Positions 24,746 through 34,134 of a stretch of 64,000 nucleotides of DNA are shown here, piece after piece; the stretch's first letter is position 1, and each line of letters starts with the position of its first letter. The stretch covers positions 1-64,000 of the forward strand of contig CAYJGF010000006.1 in the NCBI GenBank assembly GCA_964369965.1. The letters run 5' to 3'. The notes beneath the pieces are model-generated. The model was not told the DNA's origin. It made no database searches and saw nothing but the letters and a program-made list of their open reading frames with translations. Position numbers and translations under genes: made by a program. The DNA is from CAYJBH01 sp964369965 (lineage in GTDB: Bacteria > Bacillota > Clostridia > Oscillospirales > Ruminococcaceae).

Positions 24746-25306
24746 ATGACTAACAACACCAAAGAACTCACTCGTTTGGCACTGCTTATAGCAATCACGA
24801 TACTGCTCGCCGCAACGCCGCTCGGGTACATACCGCTACTGCCGACGTTCAGCCTCACCATAATGACGGTGCCTATCGCCGTCGGTGGTATATCCGTTAA
24901 ACCGTACGCGGCGGTCCTGCTCTCACTGGTGTTCGGCATAACCAGCTTTTTGCGTGCACCGTACGAGAGTGTTTTCACCATCGCATTGTTTGAATATAAC
25001 GTCGCCTATATGTTGTTACTCACCGTCGGCGGTCGACTGTTGGTGGGGCTTGGTGCCGCGGTTTTGTCGCATCTGTATCGAAAGTTCGATAAGATTGTCC
25101 CCTCCTTTGTAGGTGCTGCCATTATCGGTGCGATTACCTCCCTTTTAAACACGGTTATATTTTTATCGGGGCTGTTTTTTATCTTCCCCGCCGAGCTGTC
25201 GGGCGGCATCGCCATATTCGGTCTGATACTCACAAACGGTCTCGCCGAAGCCGCCGCCGCCGCAATACTGACACCGCCGATATGCGCGGTGCTCAAAAGG
25301 AATTAG
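24746..25306 (+). CDS. ECF transporter S component, substrate unknown
   Basis: A 186-residue protein with about six hydrophobic segments, the size and layout of the substrate-binding subunit of energy-coupling factor vitamin transporters. The first segment (ALLIAITILLAATPLGYIPL), the loop TFSLTIMTVPIAVGGISV and the last segment region (NGLAEAAAAAILTPPICAVL) fit the family. No energising EcfA or EcfT gene is nearby, which suggests a group II system using a shared module elsewhere. Pantothenate or another vitamin is possible, but nothing here decides it. Confidence 0.8.
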   Translation: MTNNTKELTRLALLIAITILLAATPLGYIPLLPTFSLTIMTVPIAVGGISVKPYAAVLLSLVFGITSFLRAPYESVFTIALFEYNVAYMLLLTVGGRLLVGLGAAVLSHLYRKFDKIVPSFVGAAIIGAITSLLNTVIFLSGLFFIFPAELSGGIAIFGLILTNGLAEAAAAAILTPPICAVLKRN

Positions 25307-25322
25307 CTCGACAAAATTTTTG

Positions 25323-25351
25323 TTGTAAAATGTCCTATTTTGTGTTAAAAT
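25323..25351 (+). promoter_or_regulatory. Likely promoter of the MBL-arg operon
   Basis: TTGTAA (25323-25328) and TAAAAT (25346-25351) are 17 bases apart. It is the only good promoter between the ECF gene and argG. No clear ArgR box was recognised by eye. Confidence 0.5.
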
Positions 25352-25385
25352 TAAACTGTAAACGTATATTAAAGGGAAAGTGATT

Positions 25386-26024
25386 ATGCAACCGTCAGTT
25401 TTATACATAGGTCACGGTAGCCTTCGATTTACCGCAAAAAACGGCTCGGTCGTCTATGTCGACCCATTTTTCCCGGGGGATTACAGCGTGCCTGCCGACC
25501 TGATTTTACTCACTCACAACAGACCGGGCGGTGTTGACCTCTCCCTCGTCACCCAAAAGGAGGAGTGCCTTGTCGTCACACCGGAGGATGCTGTCAACGA
25601 GGGTGGATACAACATATTTGGCTTTAAAGGCGTTGTTGTAAACTCGTATGAGACGCTCAACGACCAAAAGATAAGGACCCTCGGTGCCGGCTATATGATA
25701 CTGCTCGGCAACGGTATCAAGGTCTACTGCGCCGGCGACACCGTCAAGACCACCGATATGGAAAAACAGCTGTCTCTTCTCGCCATCGACTATGCATTCC
25801 TGCCCATCGACGGCGAGACGACCATGTCCCCGTCCGAGGCGGCGGAGTGCGCCGAGGTTATGGAGGTGACCTACGCAATCCCCATCCATAACGACTACTC
25901 GGTGCTCCAAACTCTCGAGTACTCCGACAAGGGGGTCGATGAATTTGACTTTGATAAAAAAATAGTGCTTAAATACGGCGAATCGCTCGATTTGGAACGA
26001 TTTGACCCGTTCTCGGAATTTTAA
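25386..26024 (+). CDS. Metallo-beta-lactamase-fold protein with degenerate metal site (UlaG-like)
   Basis: About 212 residues resembling UlaG-type hydrolases: YIGHGSLRF, YVDPFFPG, then VYCAGDT and FLPIDGETTMSPSEAAE and AIPIHND. The usual HxHxDH metal motif reads HNRPGG (in LTHNRPGGVD), so three of four residues are changed while the later Asp and His are kept. It may be inactive, bind one metal or have another role. The ATG at 25386 is preferred over the GTG at 25380 because AAAGGG is nine bases upstream. It ends 23 bases before argG and probably heads the arg operon. Confidence 0.75.
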   Translation: MQPSVLYIGHGSLRFTAKNGSVVYVDPFFPGDYSVPADLILLTHNRPGGVDLSLVTQKEECLVVTPEDAVNEGGYNIFGFKGVVVNSYETLNDQKIRTLGAGYMILLGNGIKVYCAGDTVKTTDMEKQLSLLAIDYAFLPIDGETTMSPSEAAECAEVMEVTYAIPIHNDYSVLQTLEYSDKGVDEFDFDKKIVLKYGESLDLERFDPFSEF

Positions 26025-26047
26025 CTATACTATGGAAAGGAATTGAG

Positions 26048-27268
26048 ATGAAAAAATTTAAAAAAGTTGTACTCGCCTACTCCGGCGGTCTTGACACCTC
26101 GGTCATAATCCCGTGGCTGAAGGAGAATTATGACAACTGCGAGGTTATAGCCGTGTCCGGCGATGTCGGTCAAGGCACCGAGCTGGACGGTCTTGAAGAG
26201 AAGGCGATAGCCACCGGCGCGTCGAAGCTTTATATTGAGGATCTTAAACAGGAGTTTGTGGAGGATTTCATCTTCCCGACGCTTAAAGCCGGCGCTGTAT
26301 ATGAGGGTCGCTATCTGCTCGGCACCTCCTTTGCGCGCCCCATTATCGCAAAGCGCATTGTCGAGATTGCCCTCGCCGAGGGTGCCGATGCTATTGCGCA
26401 CGGCTGTACCGGTAAGGGTAACGATCAGGTTCGTTTTGAGTTGACCATCAAGGCGTTTGCCCCCGATATGGGTATCATCGCCCCCTGGCGCACCTGGGAG
26501 TTTAAAAGCCGTGACGATGAAATTGACTACGCCGAGAAACATAATATCCCCCTCAAAATCAACCGTGAGACCAACTACTCCAAGGACAAAAACCTCTGGC
26601 ACCTCTCCCACGAGGGTATGGATTTAGAGGACCCGGCTAACGAGCCGATGTTCGACAAGATTTTAGAGATGGGTGTCTCACCGGAGAAGGCCCCCGACAA
26701 ACCTACCTACATCACGGTTGCTTTCGAGCAGGGTGTGCCGGTATCGGTCGACGGTCAAAAACTCGGCTCTGTCGAGCTTATCGAAAAACTCAACGAGGTC
26801 GGCGGTGCCAACGGTATCGGCATCGAGGACATCGTGGAAAATCGTTTAGTCGGCATGAAGTCACGCGGCGTGTATGAGACGCCGGGCGGCAGTATTTTGT
26901 ACCGTGCGCATGAGGCACTGGAGACACTCTGCCTTGACAAGGCGACACAACATTATAAGATGCTGATAGCTCAAAAATTCGCCGAGATTGTCTATGACGG
27001 ACAATGGTTCACCCCACTGCGTGAAGCACTGTCCGCCTTTGTGGACAAAACACAGGAGACGGTGACCGGCGAGGTTAAACTCAAACTCTACAAGGGTAAC
27101 ATGATCCTGTCCGCCGTAACTAGCCCCTACACCCTCTATGATGAGGAGGTCGCGACCTTCGGCGAAGAGGAGGTCTACAATCAGCAGGATTCCGAGGGCT
27201 TTATTAACCTATTCGGTCTGCCGCTACAGGTCAAGGCACGCCTTGATGCTAAAAGAGGCAACAAATAA
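26048..27268 (+). CDS. argG: Argininosuccinate synthase
   Basis: Joins citrulline and aspartate with ATP to form argininosuccinate. The 406 residues are standard length. The N-terminal PP-loop is VLAYSGGLDTSVIIPWL, followed by HGCTGKGNDQVRFE (citrulline/ATP region) and the tetramer-forming C-terminal segment. AAAGGA precedes the ATG. It is the first enzyme gene of argGHCJBDF, giving a complete route to arginine here. Confidence 0.98.
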   Translation: MKKFKKVVLAYSGGLDTSVIIPWLKENYDNCEVIAVSGDVGQGTELDGLEEKAIATGASKLYIEDLKQEFVEDFIFPTLKAGAVYEGRYLLGTSFARPIIAKRIVEIALAEGADAIAHGCTGKGNDQVRFELTIKAFAPDMGIIAPWRTWEFKSRDDEIDYAEKHNIPLKINRETNYSKDKNLWHLSHEGMDLEDPANEPMFDKILEMGVSPEKAPDKPTYITVAFEQGVPVSVDGQKLGSVELIEKLNEVGGANGIGIEDIVENRLVGMKSRGVYETPGGSILYRAHEALETLCLDKATQHYKMLIAQKFAEIVYDGQWFTPLREALSAFVDKTQETVTGEVKLKLYKGNMILSAVTSPYTLYDEEVATFGEEEVYNQQDSEGFINLFGLPLQVKARLDAKRGNK

Positions 27269-27280
27269 AGGATAAAACAT

Positions 27281-28658
<1,378 letters not shown>

Positions 28659-28666
<8 letters not shown>

Positions 28667-29693
28667 GGTAGGTATAATAGGCGCAACCGGATATGCCGGT
28701 GCGGAACTTGTGCGTCTATTGCTCTTGCACGACAAGGTGCAGATTGTCGCACTTTCGTCGGTGAGTTTTGAGGGTCAGGCGTTGTCTGATGTGTATCCCT
28801 CTTTTTTTAATATTGCGGATGATATTCTCGTCGATGAAAATGCCGTTATCGAGCGCAGTGACATTGTTTTCGCCTCCCTCCCCCACGGTCTTTCGGAGGA
28901 CATCGCTAAAAAATGCGCCGACGCAGACAAACGCTTTATCGACCTCGGCGCGGACTTTCGTCTGGAGCAGGAGCAGGAGTTTATCGACTGGTACGGTGCG
29001 CCCTTTAAATATGATGAACTTCATTCCGAGGCGGTCTACGGTCTCTCGGAGCTGTTTTGCGACGATATCAAAGATGCAAACATCCTCGCCAACCCCGGTT
29101 GCTATCCAACCAGTGTCGCGCTTGGGCTTGCGCCACTGCTTTGCAATAATCTTATAAATTCAAAAGGCATTGTGATAGACTCCAAAAGTGGCACCACCGG
29201 CGCAGGGCGCAGTTTGTCCCAGACCACCCACTTCCCGGACTGTAACGAGAATTTTGCGCCGTATAAGGTCGCGGAGCACCGCCACACCCCCGAAATAGAA
29301 CAGACCCTCACGGAGCTTGCCGGCGAGCAGGTCACCGTCACTTTTGTGCCGCACCTTTTGCCGGTTAACAGAGGGATCCTTTCCACCATCTACGCCGATA
29401 TAAAATCGGAGCACTCGCTCGAGGAGCTACACGAACTCTATCGTGAGTTTTATAAAAACGCACCGTTTGTCCGCGTGCTCGATATGGGCAAGGCGGCGTG
29501 TATAAAGGCTGTACGACTTTCCAACTACTGTGATATATCCATACATTTTGACCGAAGATGCGGCCGGGTTATCATAGCCTCGGCCATAGATAATATGGTC
29601 AAGGGTGCCGCCGGCCAGGCAGTTCAAAACATGAATATTATGCTGGGGCTCGACGAGACGACAGGTCTTTTAGCCGTCCCACCTGCTATATAG
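28659..29693 (+). CDS. argC: N-acetyl-gamma-glutamyl-phosphate reductase
   Basis: Reduces N-acetylglutamyl phosphate with NADPH. The nucleotide motif is VGIIGATGYAGAELVRLL, and the catalytic Cys lies in ANPGCYPTSVALGL. The ATG at 28659 is chosen over the TTG at 28653 because AAAGGG (28646-28650) is well spaced from it; it lies inside the argH 3' end. 344 residues, normal length. Confidence 0.97.
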
Positions 29694-29717
29694 TTATCGA
29701 AAGGAATAAATAATAAT

Positions 29718-30935
29718 ATGGATATAAGAAGTATTGACGGCGGTGTTTGCGCCCCGAGTGGGTTTTGCGCCTCCGGCGTACACTGCGGTATCAGAAAAAA
29801 TAAGACAAAGTTGGACTTGGCGCTAATCTACTCTAAGGCGCGTTGCAGTGCGGCTGCGGTCTACACCCAAAACAAGGTGGCGGGCGCGCCCATCACCGTG
29901 ACAAAGCAAAACATTGCAGACGGCTATGCCAAAGCGGTCATCTGCAACAGCGGCAACGCAAACACCTGCAACGCCGACGGGGTGGAAAAGGCGACACTCA
30001 CCTGCAACGCCCTCGCCGAAAGGCTCGATATCAAGCCGGATGAGGTGATTGTCGCCTCGACCGGAGTTATTGGTCAACCGCTGAATGTCAAGGCTATCCT
30101 CGACGGAATTCCCTCGCTTATAGAGGCGTTATCGGACAGTGACGAGACCGCCGCCGAGGCTATACTCACCACCGACTTTGTGAAAAAAGAGATTGCTGTC
30201 GAGTTTACCCTCGGTGGCAAACCATGTCGTATAGGCGGCATCGCCAAGGGAAGCGGCATGATACACCCCAACATGGCGACCATGCTCTGCTTTCTCACCA
30301 CCGACGCGGCAATAACGCCCGAAATGTTGCAAAATGCCCTATCCGACGCGGTGGGTGACAGCTTTAACATGGTCAGCGTGGACGGCGACACCTCCACCAA
30401 CGACATGGTATCGATAATGGCGAACGGCAAGGCAAAAAACGCCGAAATCAAAACCAAAGATGACGAGTATAAAACATTTTATCGTGCTCTGCTACAGCTG
30501 TGCATCATGCTATGTCGCATGGTCGCAAGGGATGGCGAGGGCGCGACAAAACTGCTGGAGTGCACCGTCAACGGCGCCGCCTCAAACGCCGTTGCAAAAC
30601 CGGTTGCAAAGTCGGTCATCACCTCCAGTCTTTTCAAGGCGGCAATGTTCGGTGAGGACGCAAACTGGGGCAGAATTCTCTGTGCGATAGGCTACGCCGA
30701 CGCGGAGTTTGACATCAACCGTGTGTCGGTCGCACTGCGCTCCGAACGCGGCATGGTCAAGGTCTGTGAGGGCGGTGCCGGCATAGATTTTTCCGAAGAA
30801 AAGGCGGCTGAAGTTCTATCCTCCGACGAAATACACATCGAGGTATCACTCGGTGACGGTGACGGCTCCGCAACGGCATGGGGCTGTGATTTGAGCTATG
30901 ATTATGTCAAGATAAATGGGGATTATAGGACATAG
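29718..30935 (+). CDS. argJ: Ornithine acetyltransferase / glutamate N-acetyltransferase
   Basis: Recycles the acetyl group from N-acetylornithine to glutamate. This is a self-cleaving Ntn-type enzyme: the cleavage motif is GMIHPNMATML, splitting between Ala187 and Thr188, the new N-terminal nucleophile. 405 residues, full length. With ArgJ present no argE is needed, and none is seen; whether it also uses acetyl-CoA (no argA in the window) cannot be told. AAAGGA precedes the ATG. Confidence 0.97.
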   Translation: MDIRSIDGGVCAPSGFCASGVHCGIRKNKTKLDLALIYSKARCSAAAVYTQNKVAGAPITVTKQNIADGYAKAVICNSGNANTCNADGVEKATLTCNALAERLDIKPDEVIVASTGVIGQPLNVKAILDGIPSLIEALSDSDETAAEAILTTDFVKKEIAVEFTLGGKPCRIGGIAKGSGMIHPNMATMLCFLTTDAAITPEMLQNALSDAVGDSFNMVSVDGDTSTNDMVSIMANGKAKNAEIKTKDDEYKTFYRALLQLCIMLCRMVARDGEGATKLLECTVNGAASNAVAKPVAKSVITSSLFKAAMFGEDANWGRILCAIGYADAEFDINRVSVALRSERGMVKVCEGGAGIDFSEEKAAEVLSSDEIHIEVSLGDGDGSATAWGCDLSYDYVKINGDYRT

Positions 30936-30943
30936 TTACAAAC

Positions 30944-31047
30944 TGTAGGGGCGACCTGTGGTCGTCCGTTTAGGTGATACGTATAATCGACCGGTTGATT
31001 GCAGGGGTGACGAACATGCATTCGGACGAGCGAAGCTCGCCCCTACA
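30944..31047. repeat. Dispersed GTAGGG dyad repeat inside the arg operon
   Basis: The best preserved copy: 104 bp with perfect 11-bp ends, TGTAGGGGCGA (30944-30954) and TCGCCCCTACA (31037-31047). Inner blocks TCGTCCG and CGGACGA also pair, so the RNA can form one long stem with small side hairpins (CGACC-TGT-GGTCG, GAGC-GAA-GCTC). It lies between argJ and argB and must be transcribed. It has the look of a MITE or a REP-like element, but no transposase is present. Confidence 0.8.
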
Positions 31048-31078
31048 ACCACCACACAAAGGAAAGGACACAAAAATA

Positions 31079-31939
31079 TTGAACAATCTCTCCGACCTGT
31101 CAAGGGCACAGGTTTTAATCGAGGCACTGCCTTATATACAACGTTATCGCGGCAAGACGGTGGTCATAAAATACGGTGGCAACGCGATGACCTCCGATAC
31201 TTTAAAAGCGGCGGTGATGGAGGACATCATTCTTTTATCGCTGATGGGTGTGCGTATCGTGCTGGTGCACGGTGGCGGACCCGAGATAACCGAGGCGCTC
31301 ACTCGTATGCAGATTGAGAGCCGTTTTGTGGACGGTCTGCGATACACCGATGCCGAGACTGCCGAGGTGGTGCAGATGGTGCTCGCCGGCAAGCTGTCGA
31401 AAGAGTTGGTCTACCTTATTCAGCGCAGTGGCGGCAAGGCGCTTGGGCTTTGCGGTCTCGACGGCGGCATGATATCCGCCAAAAAGCACAAAGGCGCAAG
31501 CGACCTCGGATTTGTCGGCGACATCACAAAGGTCAATACCGAGCCAATAATTGATGCGCTGAATTGTGGCTATATTCCGGTCATTGCGACCGTCGCCGGT
31601 GACAGCAAAGGCAATGTATACAATATAAATGCCGACACCGCCGCCTCCGGCATTGCGAGTGCGCTCGGGGCGGAGAGCTTTATACTGATGACCGATATCA
31701 AAGGTCTTTTAGAGAACAAGGACGACGAGAACACACTGATTCCGGTCGTGAGCGTGAGCGACGTCCCCCATCTCATCAAACGTGGCATCATCTCGGGCGG
31801 CATGATACCGAAGATAGAATGCTGTGTCGAGGCGGTTCGCCGTGGAGTTAAAAGGACGTTTATCTTGGACGGCAGAGAGCCGCACTCCATCTTGGTGGAA
31901 ATACTGTCCGACAAGGGCAGCGGCACCATGTTTTATTAA
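31079..31939 (+). CDS. argB: Acetylglutamate kinase (TTG start)
   Basis: Phosphorylates N-acetylglutamate, often the feedback-controlled step. Motifs are TVVIKYGGNAM, LVHGGGPEI and the C-terminal GGMIPKIECCVEAV. The open frame extends to 30974, but its first 35 codons are repeat sequence. The start is therefore placed at the TTG at 31079 (read MNNLSDLSRAQVLIEALPYI), ten bases after AAAGGA. The protein is 286 residues, as expected. Insertion of the repeat upstream may have removed an older leader. Confidence 0.93.
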   Translation: MNNLSDLSRAQVLIEALPYIQRYRGKTVVIKYGGNAMTSDTLKAAVMEDIILLSLMGVRIVLVHGGGPEITEALTRMQIESRFVDGLRYTDAETAEVVQMVLAGKLSKELVYLIQRSGGKALGLCGLDGGMISAKKHKGASDLGFVGDITKVNTEPIIDALNCGYIPVIATVAGDSKGNVYNINADTAASGIASALGAESFILMTDIKGLLENKDDENTLIPVVSVSDVPHLIKRGIISGGMIPKIECCVEAVRRGVKRTFILDGREPHSILVEILSDKGSGTMFY

Positions 31940-31960
31940 TATGTAGAAAGGGACATTATA

Positions 31961-33193
31961 ATGTCATATAATGAATTAAAATCCAACGATGAAAAATATG
32001 TGGTCGGCAACTACGCGAGATTTGATCTTTGCATCGACCACGGTAAAAAGTCCACATGCTACGACTTAGAGGGCAACGAATATATCGACTTCACCACCGG
32101 CATCGGCGTCAACAGCCTCGGCTTTTGTGACGACGGTTGGGTCATGGCGGTCACCAAACAGGCGGCGGCGTTAAATCACGTCTCCAACCTATACTACACC
32201 TCGCCCGGCACCGACCTTGCAAAACTGCTTAGCGCTCGCACCGGTTGCGACAAGGTCTTTTTTGCCAACTCCGGTGCGGAGGCTAACGAGGGCGCAATCA
32301 AGGCGGCACGCAAATACTCCTTTGATAAGTACGGCAAGGACCGCAATGTCATAATCACACTGAACGGCTCGTTCCACGGCAGGACGGTGACGACCCTCGC
32401 CGCCACCGGTCAGGACGCATACCACGACTTCTTTTTCCCCTTTACCGAGGGTTTTGTGCACATCGAGCCAAACGACACCGCCGCATTGGACGCGGCACTC
32501 GGCAAGGATGTCTGCGCCGTCATGTTGGAGTTTGTCCAGGGTGAGGGCGGTGTGCGCAAGCTCAGTGACGAGTTTGTCAAGGAGGTTGCAAAACTCTGCG
32601 CCGAACGTGACATATTACTGATTGCGGACGAGGTGCAGACCGGCGTCGGCAGGACCGGCACATTTTTAGCATCGGAGCAGTTCGGCGTCACCCCCGACAT
32701 AACCACCCTTGCAAAGGGTCTCGGCGGAGGTCTGCCCATCGGTGCAATACTTTTTAATGAAAAGACAGGCGGTGTGCTCACCCCCGGCACCCACGGCACC
32801 ACCTACGGCGCGAACCCCATCGCCTGCGCGGCGGCGTACTACACCGTCAACACCATAGACACCGCCCTCATGAACGAGGTCAAGGTCAAATCCGGCTATA
32901 TAAGAGCGCGCCTTGAAAAGATGAAAAATGTCATCGTCGTCGACGGTCTCGGCATGATGGTAGGCTTTGAAGTGAGCGATCAATTTAAACCGGCAGAGCT
33001 GGTCAAGGCGGCGATGGAAAAGGGGTTGCTCCTGCTCACCGCAAAGGACAGGGTGCGGCTACTGCCTGCGCTCAACATTCCAAAAGCATCGTTAGAGCGC
33101 GGTATGGATATCCTTGCCGAGCTGTTAAAAGGCAGTGAAGAGGCGACTATCGAGGAGAAAAGCACAACTTCAAAAAAGGAGAAAAAGAAATAG
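31961..33193 (+). CDS. argD: Acetylornithine aminotransferase
   Basis: PLP enzyme converting N-acetylglutamate semialdehyde to N-acetylornithine. Motifs are NSGAEANEGAIKAARKYS, SFHGRTVTTLAATGQ, IADEVQTGVGRTG and the PLP lysine in TLAKGLGGGLPIGA. The last residues form a Ser/Lys-rich tail (EEKSTTSKKEKKK) that is not usual. The DNA of this tail contains the AAGGAG SD of argF, which starts directly after the stop codon. Confidence 0.96.
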   Translation: MSYNELKSNDEKYVVGNYARFDLCIDHGKKSTCYDLEGNEYIDFTTGIGVNSLGFCDDGWVMAVTKQAAALNHVSNLYYTSPGTDLAKLLSARTGCDKVFFANSGAEANEGAIKAARKYSFDKYGKDRNVIITLNGSFHGRTVTTLAATGQDAYHDFFFPFTEGFVHIEPNDTAALDAALGKDVCAVMLEFVQGEGGVRKLSDEFVKEVAKLCAERDILLIADEVQTGVGRTGTFLASEQFGVTPDITTLAKGLGGGLPIGAILFNEKTGGVLTPGTHGTTYGANPIACAAAYYTVNTIDTALMNEVKVKSGYIRARLEKMKNVIVVDGLGMMVGFEVSDQFKPAELVKAAMEKGLLLLTAKDRVRLLPALNIPKASLERGMDILAELLKGSEEATIEEKSTTSKKEKKK

Positions 33194-34114
33194 ATGAAAC
33201 ATCTTTTAAAACTAAGCGATCTCACCGGCGAACAGATCATTGAGCTGTTGAACCTCGCCGATCAGCTGAAATATCAACAAAAACACGGCATTTCACACCG
33301 CCATTTAGAGGGCAAGACGCTCGGCATGATCTTCCAAAAGTCCTCCACACGCACACGAGTATCGTTTGAGGTGGGCATGTATCAGCTTGGGGGCTATGCA
33401 CTGTTTTTATCGTCAAATGACCTGCAAATTGGGCGTGGTGAGCCGGTATGCGACACCGCACGCGTGCTCTCGCGCTATCTTGACGGCATAATGATAAGGA
33501 CTTTCGAGCAGTCGGAGGTGGAACAGCTCGCCGAGTTCGGCAGTATCCCCATCATCAACGGGCTTACCGACTATTCCCACCCCTGCCAAATACTCGCCGA
33601 CCTAATGACTGTTCGGGAGTATAAAGGTCATCTCGACGGGCTCAAACTCTGTTATATAGGCGACGGCAACAACATGGCGAACTCACTTATTATCGGTGGG
33701 CTAAAGGTTGGTATGTCGGTCGGCATTGCCACCCCGAAAGGCTATGAGCCGGCGAAAGAAGTTATGGCGTTCGCATCGGGGTACGACTGTTTTGAGTTTT
33801 CCAACGACCCGAAAATCGCCACAAAAGACGCCGACGTGGTCATCACCGACGTCTGGGCATCGATGGGGCAGGAGCAGGAGGCGCAGGAGCGTCGAGTACA
33901 CTTCAACGGTTTCCAGATCAACGAGGAGCTGATGGCGCTCGCAAAACCGGACGCGATGGTGCTACACTGCCTGCCGGCACACCGCGAGGAGGAGATAACT
34001 GCCGAGGTGTTCGAAAAACACGCGGACGAGATCTTTGACGAGGCGGAAAATCGCCTCCACGCCCAAAAGGCTGTGCTGGTCAAACTGCTCGCAAACGAGG
34101 ATATAATCGACTAA
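33194..34114 (+). CDS. argF: Ornithine carbamoyltransferase
   Basis: Makes citrulline from ornithine and carbamoyl phosphate. The carbamoyl-phosphate motif is KSSTRTRVSFEVGMYQLGG. HPCQILADLM and the ornithine-binding HCLPAHREEEI follow. 306 residues, normal length. The ATG abuts the argD stop codon, with AAGGAG inside the argD tail. As it is in a biosynthetic cluster, the anabolic role is likely. Confidence 0.97.
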   Translation: MKHLLKLSDLTGEQIIELLNLADQLKYQQKHGISHRHLEGKTLGMIFQKSSTRTRVSFEVGMYQLGGYALFLSSNDLQIGRGEPVCDTARVLSRYLDGIMIRTFEQSEVEQLAEFGSIPIINGLTDYSHPCQILADLMTVREYKGHLDGLKLCYIGDGNNMANSLIIGGLKVGMSVGIATPKGYEPAKEVMAFASGYDCFEFSNDPKIATKDADVVITDVWASMGQEQEAQERRVHFNGFQINEELMALAKPDAMVLHCLPAHREEEITAEVFEKHADEIFDEAENRLHAQKAVLVKLLANEDIID

Positions 34115-34134
34115 ATTTTGAGAGGAACAAGGAC

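Noticed and set aside
25340..25385. ArgR operator before the MBL-arg operon
   Set aside because: No convincing paired ARG-box palindrome was seen by eye around the promoter; a matrix search would be needed.
30944..31047. CRISPR-like repeats
   Set aside because: The dispersed repeats are palindromic single units many kilobases apart; there are no regular spacers and no cas genes.
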